Counted from the first letter of the stretch, positions 7,718-16,329 are shown. The stretch: DNA of 30,743 bases from DASYLJ01 sp964432595 (GCA_964432595.1 CAYSOF010000045.1:1-30743), one strand, 5' to 3'. A program made the numbers and translations. Notes: generated by a model from the sequence alone, not told the origin.

Positions 7718-9091
7718 CTACTGTCCCATCGAATCGAGGAACTCCTGATTCGCCTTGGTCCCTTTGATCTTGTCGTGCAGGAATTCCATGGCCTCGACGG
7801 TATTCAGCTGCGTCAGCAGCTTCCGGAGAATCCACACGCGGTTCAGCGTGGCCTTCGGGAGGAGCAGCTCCTCCTTGCGCGTGCCCGAGCGGCCGACGTC
7901 GATCGCCGGGAACATGCGGCGGTCCATCAGCCGGCGATCGAGGTGCACCTCCATGTTGCCGGTGCCCTTGAACTCCTCGAAGATCACCTCGTCCATGCGG
8001 CTGCCGGTCTCGACGAGGGCCGTGCCGATGATCGTCAGGCTGCCGCCCTCCTCGATGTTTCGCGCCGCACCGAAGAACTTCTTCGGGCCGCGGAGCGCAT
8101 TCGAGTCGACGCCGCCCGACAGCACCTTCCCGCTCGGCGGGACGACCGAGTTGTAGGCGCGCGCCAGGCGCGTGATCGAGTCGAGCAGGATGACGACGTC
8201 GCGCCCGTGCTCGACGAGCCGCTTCGCCTTCTCGATGACCATCTCGGCCACCTGTACGTGCCGCGTGGCCGGCTCGTCGAACGTGGAGCTCACCACCTCG
8301 CCCTTCACCGACCGCTGCATGTCGGTGACCTCTTCCGGACGCTCGTCGATCAGCAGGACGATCAGCACGACGTCGGGATGGTTGGCCGTGATGCCGTGAG
8401 CGATGTGCTGCAGCATCATCGTCTTGCCCGTACGGGGTGCCGCGACGATGAGGCCGCGCTGGCCCTTGCCGATGGGAATCAGCAGGTCGACGATGCGGGT
8501 GGTGTACTCGCCGTGGTCGAACTCGAGCCGCAGGTGCTCGTCGGGATAGAGCGGCGTGAGATTGTCGAAGAGGATCTTCTCGCGCGCCCGCTCGGGCTCT
8601 TCGAAGTTGATCGTCTCGACCTTGAGCAGCGCGAAGTAGCGCTCGCCTTCCTTCGGTGGACGGATCTGACCGTAGACGACGTCGCCGGTGCGCAGGTTGA
8701 AGCGGCGGATCTGGCTCGGCGAGACGTAGATGTCGTCGGGGCCCGGCAGGTAGTTGTAGTCGGGCGCGCGCAGGAAGCCGAAGCCGTCGGGGAGGATCTC
8801 GAGGACGCCCTCCCCCGCCACCGCGCCGTTCTGCTCGGCCTGCGCTTGGAGGATCGAGAAGATGAGGTCCTGGCGGCGCAACGACGCCGCGCCTTCGATC
8901 TGCATCTCCTTCGCCAGCGCGGCGAGGTCGGCGATCTTCTTGTCTTTCAGCGTCTTGAGGTTCAGCACTGCGACGTCCGGCGACGGTGCACCGTTCGTTT
9001 CCGCGGGCACGTCGGGTTCGACGTCAGCCACCGCGGGTGCTGCCTTGGCGCGCGCACGCGCCGCCGTATCGGGGCGATCCCGCGTGCTCAC
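7718..9091 (-). CDS. rho: Transcription termination factor Rho
   Basis: Hexameric RNA helicase that ends transcription. The 457 residues begin with a disordered Ala/Pro/Asp tail of about 40 residues, then the Rho_N helical domain (about 45-85), the RNA-binding cold-shock-like domain (about 93-165, with GFGFLRAPDYNYLPGPDDIYV), and the RecA-type ATPase: Walker A PRTGKT (219-224), Walker B VLLIDERPEEVTD (245-257), and GGVDSNALRGPKKFFGAARN in the Q/R loop region. The start is GTG 9091, 7-8 nt after AGGAG. A leader of about 130 nt separates it from a candidate promoter near 9240. Confidence 0.97.
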   Translation of the reverse strand: MSTRDRPDTAARARAKAAPAVADVEPDVPAETNGAPSPDVAVLNLKTLKDKKIADLAALAKEMQIEGAASLRRQDLIFSILQAQAEQNGAVAGEGVLEILPDGFGFLRAPDYNYLPGPDDIYVSPSQIRRFNLRTGDVVYGQIRPPKEGERYFALLKVETINFEEPERAREKILFDNLTPLYPDEHLRLEFDHGEYTTRIVDLLIPIGKGQRGLIVAAPRTGKTMMLQHIAHGITANHPDVVLIVLLIDERPEEVTDMQRSVKGEVVSSTFDEPATRHVQVAEMVIEKAKRLVEHGRDVVILLDSITRLARAYNSVVPPSGKVLSGGVDSNALRGPKKFFGAARNIEEGGSLTIIGTALVETGSRMDEVIFEEFKGTGNMEVHLDRRLMDRRMFPAIDVGRSGTRKEELLLPKATLNRVWILRKLLTQLNTVEAMEFLHDKIKGTKANQEFLDSMGQ

Positions 9092-9226
9092 CGCTCACTC
9101 CTGAGCGTTCGAGATGACATGACAAGAACTGCGGTTCGCCGTCCGCCCGCCGCATACACGGATGCGACGAACCAGGGAGTGCACGAGTGTGTTCGGGGGG
9201 CGAGACAGCGTGGAAAGACTGCGTGG

Positions 9227-9255
9227 ACACTAGGGAATCTACCCCAGGGTGTCAA
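9227..9255 (-). promoter_or_regulatory. Candidate sigma-70 promoter of rho
   Basis: On the minus strand TTGACA (9255-9250) is followed by a 17-nt spacer and TAGTGT (9232-9227). The -35 is perfect and the -10 is weak (3 of 6). The rluD stop codon (9254-9252) lies inside the -35 box. Transcription would start near 9219, giving rho a leader of about 128 nt, fitting the long leaders through which rho genes are often autoregulated. The leader function is inference. Confidence 0.5.
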
Positions 9256-10202
9256 GCAATTCCGGGCGTTTTGAGGCCCTCGACCAGGTCGCGGAAGTCG
9301 TCCGGAACGGGTGCGGACACCGTGAGCGGCGCGCCCGTCAGCGGGTGCGCGAAGCGGATCGACTCGGCGTGCAGCGCCTGGCGAGGACAGGCCTCCATCG
9401 CCGCTCGCACCGCCGGCGTCGCCGCCCGCGGCGGCCCGCCGCCGTACACGCGGTCGGAGACGATCGGGTGACCGAGCGCCGCCAGGTGAACCCGGATCTG
9501 ATGCGTGCGTCCCGTCTCCGGCGCGAGGCGAAGCAGCGTCGCATGCGGGAAACGCTCCAGCACCTGCCATCGCGTGAGCGCGATGCGTCCCCGCGGGCTG
9601 TGCACGCTCATGCGCTTGCGCTCGACGGGGTGACGGCCGATGGCCTGGTCCATCACCCCGGTCGGGGGTCCCACGCGGCCGTGGACGACGGCGAGGTAAC
9701 GCTTCGCGAGCGATCGCTGCCGGAACTGCTTCGCGAGCCCCTCCATCGCCGCCGCGGTGCGCGCAACCAGCAACACGCCCGACGTGTCGCGATCGAGGCG
9801 GTGGACGATGCCCGGACGGCCGACGGCACCGACACCGTCCAGCGAGCCGAGCCGATGCAGGAGCGCGTTCACCAACGTCCCGCTGCGCGCGCCCGGCGCA
9901 GGATGCACGACCATGCCCGGCGGCTTGTCGATCGCCAGCAGCGCCTCGTCCTCGTAGAGCACGCGCAGCGGAATCGCTTCCGGCTCGACGGCGCTCGGCT
10001 CCGGCGGGGGCAGGTCGACGACGACGCGCTCGCCGGCGCGCACTCCGTAGGCGGCCCGCCGTTTCGCGCCGTCCACCGTCACGTGGCCGTCGTCGATGAG
10101 CTGCCGGCCGCGCGAGCGCGTTCCCACCCCGGGCATGAACGCGACGAAGCGATCGAGGCGCGTCCCCGCGTCCGCCTCGCCGACGACGGCTTCGACGGCC
10201 AC
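9252..10202 (-). CDS. rluD: RluA-family 23S rRNA pseudouridine synthase
   Basis: Converts specific uridines of 23S rRNA to pseudouridine. The 316 residues have an N-terminal S4 RNA-binding domain (about 12-65) followed by the RluA catalytic domain with KPPGMVVHPAPG near residues 93-104 and the active-site motif HRLDRDTSG at 134-142, where Asp137 is the catalytic residue. The RTHQIRVHLAALGHPI segment is also present. The S4 domain plus length fits RluD best, but RluC-type specificity cannot be excluded. It starts 2 nt after ribF ends, so they are co-transcribed. Confidence 0.9.
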   Translation of the reverse strand: MAVEAVVGEADAGTRLDRFVAFMPGVGTRSRGRQLIDDGHVTVDGAKRRAAYGVRAGERVVVDLPPPEPSAVEPEAIPLRVLYEDEALLAIDKPPGMVVHPAPGARSGTLVNALLHRLGSLDGVGAVGRPGIVHRLDRDTSGVLLVARTAAAMEGLAKQFRQRSLAKRYLAVVHGRVGPPTGVMDQAIGRHPVERKRMSVHSPRGRIALTRWQVLERFPHATLLRLAPETGRTHQIRVHLAALGHPIVSDRVYGGGPPRAATPAVRAAMEACPRQALHAESIRFAHPLTGAPLTVSAPVPDDFRDLVEGLKTPGIA

Positions 10203-10204
10203 CG

Positions 10205-11131
10205 TCAGTCCGCCAGGTGCGTGCGCGCGGCGGCGATGTCCCGGTTGATCGCGGCGACGAGCGCGTCGGGTCCGGCGAACTTCTGCTCGCCGCGCAGCCG
10301 CTCGACGAGCTCGAGGCAGACCCAGCGCCCGTAGAGGTCGCCCTGCCAGTCGAGGAGATGCGCCTCGACCGTGCGGCGCAGCTCGCCGAACGTCGGCCGC
10401 ACGCCGATGTTCAGCACCGCGGGAATCCGTCGCTCGCCGACGACGGCCCGCACCGCGTAGACGCCGTCGGCGGGCAGCATCACGTCGGGCGGCAGGTGCA
10501 GGTTCGCCGTCGGGAAGCCGAGCATGCGACCGCGCTGCTCGCCCGTGACGACGCGACCACGCAGCCCGTGCGCGCGACCGAGGAGCCGTGTGACGCCGCG
10601 AACGTCGCCTGCGGCGAGCTGGGTCCGCACGACGGTGCTGCTCACCTGCTCGCCGTCGACGGTGACCGGCCCGACGGCGTCGACCGCGAAGCCGTACTGC
10701 GCGCCGAGCGCGGCCAGCGTGTCGACGGTTCCGGCCCGGTTGCGCCCGAAGCTCACGTTGTAGCCGACGACGACGTGCAGCAGCTCGAGGTGCCGCAGCA
10801 GGAAGTCGCGGACGAACGCCTCGGGGTCGAGCGTGGCGAAGGCGCGCGTGAACCGCTGCACGACGGCGACCTGCGCCCCGAGCCCGCGCAGCTGCAGCAG
10901 CCGGTCGTGCAGCGACTGGATGCGCGGCGGCGCGCGATCGGGCGCGAGGACCGCGATCGGGTGCGGGTGGAACGTCATCACGACGACCTGCCCGTTCACG
11001 GCGCGGGCTTCGGCGACCGCCCGCTGCACGATGGCCTGGTGGCCCAGGTGGACGCCGTCGAAGTTGCCGAGCGTCAGGACGACGCGAGGAAGCGCCGGCG
11101 CCTGATGCGACAGGTGACGGATGACGCGCAC
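10205..11131 (-). CDS. ribF: Bifunctional riboflavin kinase / FAD synthetase
   Basis: Makes FMN and then FAD from riboflavin and ATP. The 308 residues split into an N-terminal FMN adenylyltransferase domain (about 1-180), with TLGNFDGVHLGHQAIV near residues 21-36 and the Ser/Thr SSTVVR motif near residue 163, and a C-terminal flavokinase domain with GFPTANLHLP, the GVYAVRAVV strand and NIGVRPTFGE. It lies 39 nt after cpoB and directly upstream of rluD, perhaps still on the tol transcript because no terminator is visible between them. Confidence 0.96.
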   Translation of the reverse strand: MRVIRHLSHQAPALPRVVLTLGNFDGVHLGHQAIVQRAVAEARAVNGQVVVMTFHPHPIAVLAPDRAPPRIQSLHDRLLQLRGLGAQVAVVQRFTRAFATLDPEAFVRDFLLRHLELLHVVVGYNVSFGRNRAGTVDTLAALGAQYGFAVDAVGPVTVDGEQVSSTVVRTQLAAGDVRGVTRLLGRAHGLRGRVVTGEQRGRMLGFPTANLHLPPDVMLPADGVYAVRAVVGERRIPAVLNIGVRPTFGELRRTVEAHLLDWQGDLYGRWVCLELVERLRGEQKFAGPDALVAAINRDIAAARTHLAD

Positions 11132-11170
11132 GAACCGCCCGTATACCGCAGGGATCCGGGCCTTTGAAGG

Positions 11171-12016
11171 CTACTGCTCGAGCTCGGACAGCTTCTGGCG
11201 CGCCTTCGCGGCCTCGGCGGAATTCGGGTAGTCGCGGATCAGCTTCGCGAGCGCCAGGCGGGCGTCGGGCGTGTCGCCGATCGACAGGAACAGGTTGCCC
11301 TGCAGCCAGAGCGACGTCGGCGCCTTGTCGCTCTTCGGGTAGCGCGTGACGACGTCGTAGAACTTCGAGATGGCCTGGTTCTGGTCACCCTTGGCGGCAT
11401 AGCACCGCGCGGCCCAGTAGAGCGCGTTGTCGGCGAGCGGCGAGCCCTTGCGATTGGCCGCCATGCTGTTCAGTTGCGGCACGGCCTTGCCGCAGTCCTT
11501 GCGCGACAAACCGTCGAGGATGCCAAGGTACTCGGTGCGCTCCGGGACGTTGAGCGTGCCGACGGCAGCCTGCTCCTGTGCGACCTCGCGGCGCCACTCG
11601 TCCGAGTCGACGGGCGGCGGTGGAGGCGGCGGCGTCGTGCGCGCGGCCGTGTCGATCGGCGGCTCCGGCGGCGGCACCGCGGCGTCGGGCGGCAGCGTGG
11701 TGGTCGTCGTCGAGCCGTCCGGCGCGTTCGGATCCATGCCCGGCGGGATGGGATGCTCGAGGCTCGACAGGCGCTGCTCGATGGCGGCGAGGCGATCGTC
11801 GGACATCCTGGCGCGACTTCCGCCGCCGCCACCGCCCTCGACTTCGCCGCGCAGGCGCTCGACCTCGCGCTTCACCTGATCGAGCTGCTTCTTCTGATCG
11901 GCGATCATGCTGCGCACGCGCTTGTCCTGCGCGAGCAGATCGGCGCGGCTGACGCAGCCGGCGGTGACGCCACAGACGAGCAGCAGCGCGCTCGCGCGCG
12001 CGACCCGAGGGATCAC
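11171..12016 (-). CDS. cpoB: CpoB/YbgF-type TPR protein of the Tol-Pal system, predicted lipoprotein
   Basis: Coordinates peptidoglycan synthesis with outer-membrane constriction in characterised relatives. The start is GTG 12016, overlapping the pal stop as GTGA. The 281-residue product opens with a signal peptide ending in a lipobox (VTAGC, Cys21), then a coiled coil (about 28-60), a low-complexity Thr/Pro/Gly linker, and three TPR-like repeats from about residue 160, including ALYWAARCYAAKGDQNQAI and the YPNSAEAAKARQKL end. The lipobox is unlike E. coli CpoB, which is soluble, but common in deltaproteobacterial forms. Extending the frame upstream would only read antisense into pal. Confidence 0.9.
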   Translation of the reverse strand: MIPRVARASALLLVCGVTAGCVSRADLLAQDKRVRSMIADQKKQLDQVKREVERLRGEVEGGGGGGSRARMSDDRLAAIEQRLSSLEHPIPPGMDPNAPDGSTTTTTLPPDAAVPPPEPPIDTAARTTPPPPPPPVDSDEWRREVAQEQAAVGTLNVPERTEYLGILDGLSRKDCGKAVPQLNSMAANRKGSPLADNALYWAARCYAAKGDQNQAISKFYDVVTRYPKSDKAPTSLWLQGNLFLSIGDTPDARLALAKLIRDYPNSAEAAKARQKLSELEQ

Positions 12017-12543
12017 TGGCCGAGGATCACGAAGTGGACGCGACGATTGCGCGCCCAACAGGCTTCGGTCTCTTCCTGACACAGTGGCAGCTCCTTCCCG
12101 TAGCTGATGGTGGAGATGCGCTCCGCGGCCACGCCTTGCGTGACGAGATAGTCCTTGACGCTCTTCGCGCGCTTGGCGCCGAGTGCCAGGTTGTACTCGA
12201 TGGTGCCGCGGCTGTCGCAGTGCCCCTCGAGCTCCACCTTGGCGCGGCTGTTCTGCCGCAGCCATTCGAGGTTCTGATCGAGCAGGTCGTTCTCGCTCGG
12301 CTCGACGTCGTAGCTGTCGTAGCCGAAGTGGACGTCCTTGAGTACCCCGTCTTCCTCGGGGCCGAGGCCCTTCTGCGCGCGGCTCAGGCTGGAACCACTC
12401 AGCCCCTCCTCGCCCATGCCGGCGGTACCGTTCGGCCCGCCGACGCCATCTTCCGCGCCGGGACCCTTCTTCTTGCAGCCACCGGCGAGCGGAATCAGGA
12501 GGCACACCGCCAGTAGCAAAGTCCACGTCCGCAGCCTCGTCAT
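12013..12543 (-). CDS. pal: Peptidoglycan-associated lipoprotein Pal
   Basis: Outer-membrane lipoprotein that binds peptidoglycan and interacts with TolA and TolB. I use ATG 12543, eight bases after GAGG, because it gives a clean lipoprotein signal ending in LAGGC (Cys23) and a 176-residue protein. The frame is open upstream to 12582, with no signal-like character. The OmpA-like C-terminal domain runs from about residue 70, with EGHCDSRGTIEYNLALGAKRA holding the peptidoglycan-binding Asp and Arg, and NRRVHFVILG at the end. It lies 17 nt after tolB. Confidence 0.96.
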   Translation of the reverse strand: MTRLRTWTLLLAVCLLIPLAGGCKKKGPGAEDGVGGPNGTAGMGEEGLSGSSLSRAQKGLGPEEDGVLKDVHFGYDSYDVEPSENDLLDQNLEWLRQNSRAKVELEGHCDSRGTIEYNLALGAKRAKSVKDYLVTQGVAAERISTISYGKELPLCQEETEACWARNRRVHFVILGQ

Positions 12544-12560
12544 GCCCACGACCTCGCTCC

Positions 12561-13871
12561 TCATTCCAAACGCGGCGACCAAGCCGGCGACGTATCATCG
12601 CCTGCTCCGCGGGTCAATTCTTTCTGGGTCCTGCCGTCGCGATCGGCGAGCCACAGCTTGCGTCGTCCACCGCGCGACGACGAGAAGACGAGGTATCGTC
12701 CGTCGGGTGCCCACGACGGATCCTCGTTGCTGCCCGCGCTCGTGATCGTCTTGCCGCCGCTGCCGTCGATCGGCTGCACGACGACCTGGAAACCGCCGCC
12801 CGCGCGCGTGCTGTAGGCGATGAGATCGCCCTTCGGCGACCACGACGGCGACGTGTTGTAGTTGCCGATGCGCGACACGCGCCGCGGCTCGCCGCCGTCG
12901 ATGCTGCCGACGTAGATCTGCGGCGCACCCGAGCGCGACGAGCAGAACGCGAAGCGACGGCCGTCGGGCGCCCATGCCGGCGACACGTCGATCGCCCAGT
13001 GATCGGTGATGCGGCGGATGAGCGTGCCCGCGCGATCGAAGAGGTAGATGTCGGAGTTGCCACCGCTCTCGCGCGTCACGAGGAGCTTCGAGCCGTCGGG
13101 CGACCACGCGCCGCCGAGGAATGCGCCCTTCTCGTTCAGCACGGACGCGACACGCTTCGAGCCGAGCTCGACCTGGAACAGCCGCGGCTGGTGTTGCTTG
13201 TACGACGTGAACAGGATCGCGCGCATGTCGGGACGCCAGCTCGCGTCGACGACGATGGAGCGCTCGTTCGTCACCGTCTGCGGCGACTCCATGTCGAACG
13301 TGTAGACGGCGACCTCCTTCAGCGGGCCGCCGCGCGTGCTCGTGAGGGCGATCTTCGAGTCGAACGGCCCGCGCTCGCCGGTGAGGAACTCGAGCAGACC
13401 GTCGGCCGTCCGATGCGCCATGCGCGCGAGATCGGCGCGCGACCCGGAGTAGCGACGGCCGACCTGCGGCACGTCCTTCCGTCCGGCGACGTCGAGCAAG
13501 CGCACCTCGATGGTGACCTGGTCGCCGTTCAGCGTGATGCTGCCCTTCACGACCTCCTGCGCACCGATGGTCGCCCAGCCGACGAAGTCGGTCTCCTCGG
13601 CGGTGATGCCCGAAGTCTGCGGGTTCTCGACGAACGTGCGCGGGTCGACCAGCTTGAAGTAGCCGGAGAGGTCGAGGTCGCGCGACAGCACGCGAGCGAA
13701 CTCCTTGCCGAGCGCCACGCCGGCTTCGCCGCTCATGCTCTTCAGCGGCACGACGGCGATCGGGAACGATTCGCTGCCGGGACCGAAGATGCTTCCCGTC
13801 ACGACCGCCGCCGCCGGCCGTGCGACAGCCAGCGCCAACACCCCCACGATCACACGCGCGATGGTCGTCAT
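12561..13871 (-). CDS. tolB: Tol-Pal system translocation protein TolB
   Basis: Periplasmic beta-propeller protein that links Pal to TolA. The start at ATG 13871 overlaps the tolA stop as ATGA and gives 436 residues, the usual size, with a Sec signal peptide of about 22 residues ending in AAA. An N-terminal TolB_N domain (about 30-165) is followed by five to six WD40-like PD40 repeats, each with a W-x-P-D-G pattern, such as WSPDGSKLLVTRESGGNSDIY and WAPDGRRFAFCSSRSG. A longer frame opens further upstream but lacks any signal and overlaps tolA entirely. Confidence 0.96.
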   Translation of the reverse strand: MTTIARVIVGVLALAVARPAAAVVTGSIFGPGSESFPIAVVPLKSMSGEAGVALGKEFARVLSRDLDLSGYFKLVDPRTFVENPQTSGITAEETDFVGWATIGAQEVVKGSITLNGDQVTIEVRLLDVAGRKDVPQVGRRYSGSRADLARMAHRTADGLLEFLTGERGPFDSKIALTSTRGGPLKEVAVYTFDMESPQTVTNERSIVVDASWRPDMRAILFTSYKQHQPRLFQVELGSKRVASVLNEKGAFLGGAWSPDGSKLLVTRESGGNSDIYLFDRAGTLIRRITDHWAIDVSPAWAPDGRRFAFCSSRSGAPQIYVGSIDGGEPRRVSRIGNYNTSPSWSPKGDLIAYSTRAGGGFQVVVQPIDGSGGKTITSAGSNEDPSWAPDGRYLVFSSSRGGRRKLWLADRDGRTQKELTRGAGDDTSPAWSPRLE

Positions 13872-15022
13872 CCGGCTCCCTGCCCTCCCTCTTCGGAATG
13901 GAACTCGATCAAGAACTCGCGGAACTCGTTGCGGTACTGCGCGGGCGGCGGCGGCAGCGGATTCGCACGCTGCACGGCGCGCGTCACCGACGTGTCGTAC
14001 GTCGGATCGCCGGAGGACTGTGCGATGCGCACGTTGCTGACGGCGCCGTCCGGCGCGATCTGGAACTGCACCTTCGCGACGAGCCCGGCCTTGCGGATCG
14101 CGTTCGCCCACTGCTCCTTCACGACGGTGATGACGCGCTGGCGATACGCGAGGAACTCGATGCCGACGACCTGCCCACCGCCGCCGCCGTCGCCGCCCTC
14201 GCCGATCGGCCCGCGCTGTCCCTCGGGACCGCCGAGTCCGCCGCCGCCACCGGCCTTCGTGCGCCAGCGGTTCGCCGCGGCGGCGTAGGCATCGCTCGGC
14301 GGACCGTCGGCCGCGGCTTCGCCGGTGCCGGTTCCACCGGGCGCACCCGCGGGCTTCGCCGTCGTCGGCTTCTCGGCGGGCTTCGCGGGCGTCGCGGGCG
14401 GCTTCGTCGCGTCGGACGGCTTCGTGGCTTTGGCGTCGGCCGTCGGCTTGGGCGGCGCGGTCTCCGCGGGCTTCGTCTCGGGTTTCTTCGCTTCGGGCTT
14501 CGGCTCAGGCTTGGGCGCGGGTTTCGGCTCCGGCTTCGTCGCTTCCGGCTTCGGCGGCGCGGGCTTCGGCTCCGGCGGCTTCGTCTTGTCCGGCAGCTTC
14601 ACCACCGGCTCCTGCGGCTTCGGCGGCTCCACCGGCTTTGGCGGCTCGACGGCCTTCGGCGGTTCCACGGGCTTCGGCGGCTCGGGCGGCGGCGCCGGTT
14701 CCGGCTCGACGGCCTTCGGCGCGGGCTCGGGTGCCGGCGCAGGCGGCTCCGCGGGCTTCGCGGCGGGTTTCGGTCCGCCGCCGCCCGGTGCCGGACCGAG
14801 CGGCTTGTCGAGCGGTCCCGGCGGCAGACGGCCGCCGAGGCCACGCAGCTCCGTCAGCTCGACGGTGTACGCCGTGATCGGTGGAGGCGGCGGGGGCTCG
14901 AGCGTCTGCAGGACCGCGAGCACCACGAGCACGACGACGTGCGCGATCGCGGACACGACGACCATGCGGGTGAACTGCGGATCCCACTCGGGAGCCATCC
15001 GCAGCGAGATCGCGCGTGGCAT
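13868..15022 (-). CDS. tolA: TolA/TonB-family energy-transducing protein with long Pro/Lys-rich linker
   Basis: Inner-membrane protein coupling TolQR motion to the outer membrane. The 384 residues show one N-terminal membrane segment (about 22-40), then about 180 residues of Pro-Glu-Pro-Lys repeats, then a Gly-rich stretch, then a C-terminal TonB/TolA domain from about residue 290 ending in LPPPPAQYRNEFREFLIEF. The linker looks like TonB rather than the Ala-rich helix of E. coli TolA, but the position between tolR and tolB makes a TolA role more likely. On the DNA, the linker is a run of degenerate 15-18 nt repeats between about 14,370 and 14,780. Confidence 0.88.
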   Translation of the reverse strand: MPRAISLRMAPEWDPQFTRMVVVSAIAHVVVLVVLAVLQTLEPPPPPPITAYTVELTELRGLGGRLPPGPLDKPLGPAPGGGGPKPAAKPAEPPAPAPEPAPKAVEPEPAPPPEPPKPVEPPKAVEPPKPVEPPKPQEPVVKLPDKTKPPEPKPAPPKPEATKPEPKPAPKPEPKPEAKKPETKPAETAPPKPTADAKATKPSDATKPPATPAKPAEKPTTAKPAGAPGGTGTGEAAADGPPSDAYAAAANRWRTKAGGGGGLGGPEGQRGPIGEGGDGGGGGQVVGIEFLAYRQRVITVVKEQWANAIRKAGLVAKVQFQIAPDGAVSNVRIAQSSGDPTYDTSVTRAVQRANPLPPPPAQYRNEFREFLIEFHSEEGGQGAG

Positions 15023-15028
15023 GCGCGG

Positions 15029-15445
15029 CTACCGTCCCGGTGGCGGTTCCGTCACCAGGCCGACCTTCACCAGCCCGGCATCGCGGACCGCCGCCATCGC
15101 GCGCATCACGTCGCCGTACGGCACCGCCTGATCCGCGCGAACGTAGATCTGGCGATCGGCCTGGCCCTGCGCGATCGCGCGCAGCTTCAGCGTGAGCTCG
15201 GGCAGCTGGTACGGCGTGTCGTTCAGGTAGACCTGCCCGGTCTTCGCGACGTTGACGACCAGCTGCTCCTCGTCGCCGCCGAGCGGGCCCGAGGCGACCT
15301 TCGGCAGGTCGATGGGAACGCCCTGCTGCAGGATCGGCGCGGTCACCATGAAGATGATGAGGAGGACCAGCATGACGTCGACCAGCGGCGTCACGTTGAT
15401 GTCCGAGATCGAGCCGCCTTCGTTCTGTCCGCCGCCGAACGCCAT
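15029..15445 (-). CDS. tolR: Biopolymer transport protein TolR (ExbD family)
   Basis: Proton-channel partner of TolQ. The 138 residues contain a short Gly-rich cytoplasmic start, one membrane helix (about 20-40) with the family's SDINVTPLVDVMLVLLIIFM pattern and the essential proton-carrying Asp in PLVDVML, then a periplasmic domain. It lies between tolQ (3-nt gap) and tolA (6-nt gap), as in the canonical order. ExbD cannot be separated from TolR by motif alone; synteny decides. Confidence 0.94.
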   Translation of the reverse strand: MAFGGGQNEGGSISDINVTPLVDVMLVLLIIFMVTAPILQQGVPIDLPKVASGPLGGDEEQLVVNVAKTGQVYLNDTPYQLPELTLKLRAIAQGQADRQIYVRADQAVPYGDVMRAMAAVRDAGLVKVGLVTEPPPGR

Positions 15446-15448
15446 CGC

Positions 15449-16222
15449 TCAGGCCTTCTTCAGGAAGTGCCGTTCGGCGATGTTGAGGAACTCGGCGCCG
15501 AAGGTGTCCATCTCGGCCGTCAACACACGAAGCTGCCGCGCGAAACGGTTGTACATGATGACGGCGGGAATCGCCGCGGCGAGGCCCATCGCGGTGGCGA
15601 TCAGCGCTTCGGCGATGCCCGGCGCGACGGCCTGGATGCTCGACGACGTGGTGGTCGAGAGACCCATGAACGCCGTCATGATGCCCCAGACGGTACCGAA
15701 CAGGCCGATGAAGGGCGCGGTGCTCGACGTGGTGGCGAGGAACGTGAGGCCGCGCTCCAGGCGGGTGACCTCCTGCGTGCGCGCCCGCTGCATGGCGCGC
15801 TGGACGTTCTCGATGCCGCCGAACTCCATCTCCTCGGGCTCACCGGGATTGCTGCGCTTCGCCTTCGTGAAGCGTTGCAGCTCCTGGTAGCCGGCCCGGA
15901 ACACCTGGGCAACGGGGCTTTCCTTCATGTCGGTGCTGGCGGCCTGAATGGTGCCGAGGTTCTTCGCCTCCCAGAAGATGTCGACGAAGCGTGCCGACTG
16001 CGTGCGTGCGCGGCGCATCTCGCGGCTCTTCGCGAGGGCGATGCCCCAGCATCCCACCGAGTACGCGATGAGCGTGAACAGCACGAGCCGCACGACCCAG
16101 CCCGAGCCCCAGAGCAGGTGCCAGAATTCCATCTGCGGTACCGGGGCTGGGGCCACCGGCGCAGCGGTCTGCGCGGCCGCGAGTCCCGGCCCGATCAGCG
16201 TCGCCACGATCTCAGGAACCAC
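15449..16222 (-). CDS. tolQ: Tol-Pal system proton channel subunit TolQ (ExbB/MotA family)
   Basis: Forms the proton channel that energises TolA. I start at GTG 16222 because it is preceded by GGGGAGG six bases upstream; the same frame is open further up but without a ribosome site. The 257 residues have three membrane segments, at about 43-65, 165-187 and 203-225. The latter two carry the conserved STAPFIGLFGTVWGIM and EALIATAMGLAAAIPA segments. The first 30 residues are Ala/Pro-rich, so the true start could be the Met at residue 31. It is first in the tol operon. Confidence 0.94.
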   Translation of the reverse strand: MVPEIVATLIGPGLAAAQTAAPVAPAPVPQMEFWHLLWGSGWVVRLVLFTLIAYSVGCWGIALAKSREMRRARTQSARFVDIFWEAKNLGTIQAASTDMKESPVAQVFRAGYQELQRFTKAKRSNPGEPEEMEFGGIENVQRAMQRARTQEVTRLERGLTFLATTSSTAPFIGLFGTVWGIMTAFMGLSTTTSSSIQAVAPGIAEALIATAMGLAAAIPAVIMYNRFARQLRVLTAEMDTFGAEFLNIAERHFLKKA

Positions 16223-16231
16223 AGCGCCTCC

Positions 16232-16252
16232 CCGCACCCAACGTGCGGTTGG
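16232..16252. other. Two mutually exclusive small hairpins in the tolQ leader
   Basis: CCGCAC (16232-16237) can pair with GTGCGG (16243-16248) across five bases. The loop bases CCAAC (16238-16242) can instead pair with GTTGG (16248-16252) across GTGCG. The two pairings exclude each other. The site would lie between the candidate tolQ start of transcription and its ribosome site. Function is unknown and chance is possible in GC-rich DNA. Confidence 0.35.
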
Positions 16253-16279
16253 TCTACCCCGGGGGTCCGAACCCGTCAA
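16251..16279 (-). promoter_or_regulatory. Candidate promoter of the tol operon
   Basis: Minus-strand TTGACG (16279-16274), a 17-nt spacer, then TAGACC (16256-16251). The -35 matches 5 of 6 and the -10 matches 3 of 6. A start near 16243 would leave about 20 nt to the GTG at 16222, which includes the GGGGAGG ribosome site. Confidence 0.45.
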
Positions 16280-16299
16280 ATCGCGAACGCCTGTATTTC

Positions 16300-16329
16300 T
16301 TGACGTTCGCGGCGTACGCGTGAGATACG
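16300..16329 (+). promoter_or_regulatory. Candidate promoter of pgk-tpiA-secG, overlapped by an inverted repeat
   Basis: Plus-strand TTGACG (16300-16305), then an 18-nt spacer and GATACG (16324-16329), preceded by TGA, which gives a partly extended -10. A 7-bp inverted repeat GCGAACG (16283-16289) and CGTTCGC (16304-16310), 14 nt apart, overlaps the -35 box and lies between the two divergent -35 elements, where an operator could act on both units. The operator idea is inference. Confidence 0.4.

Noticed and set aside
9092..9226. A riboswitch or small ORF in the rho leader
   Set aside because: No conserved riboswitch pattern and no ORF with a ribosome site was recognised; only a long leader is supported.
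13820..16303. An 827-codon plus-strand frame through the tol operon
   Set aside because: It is a shadow of tolA, tolR and tolQ on the other strand; the apparent repeats derive from the TolA linker.
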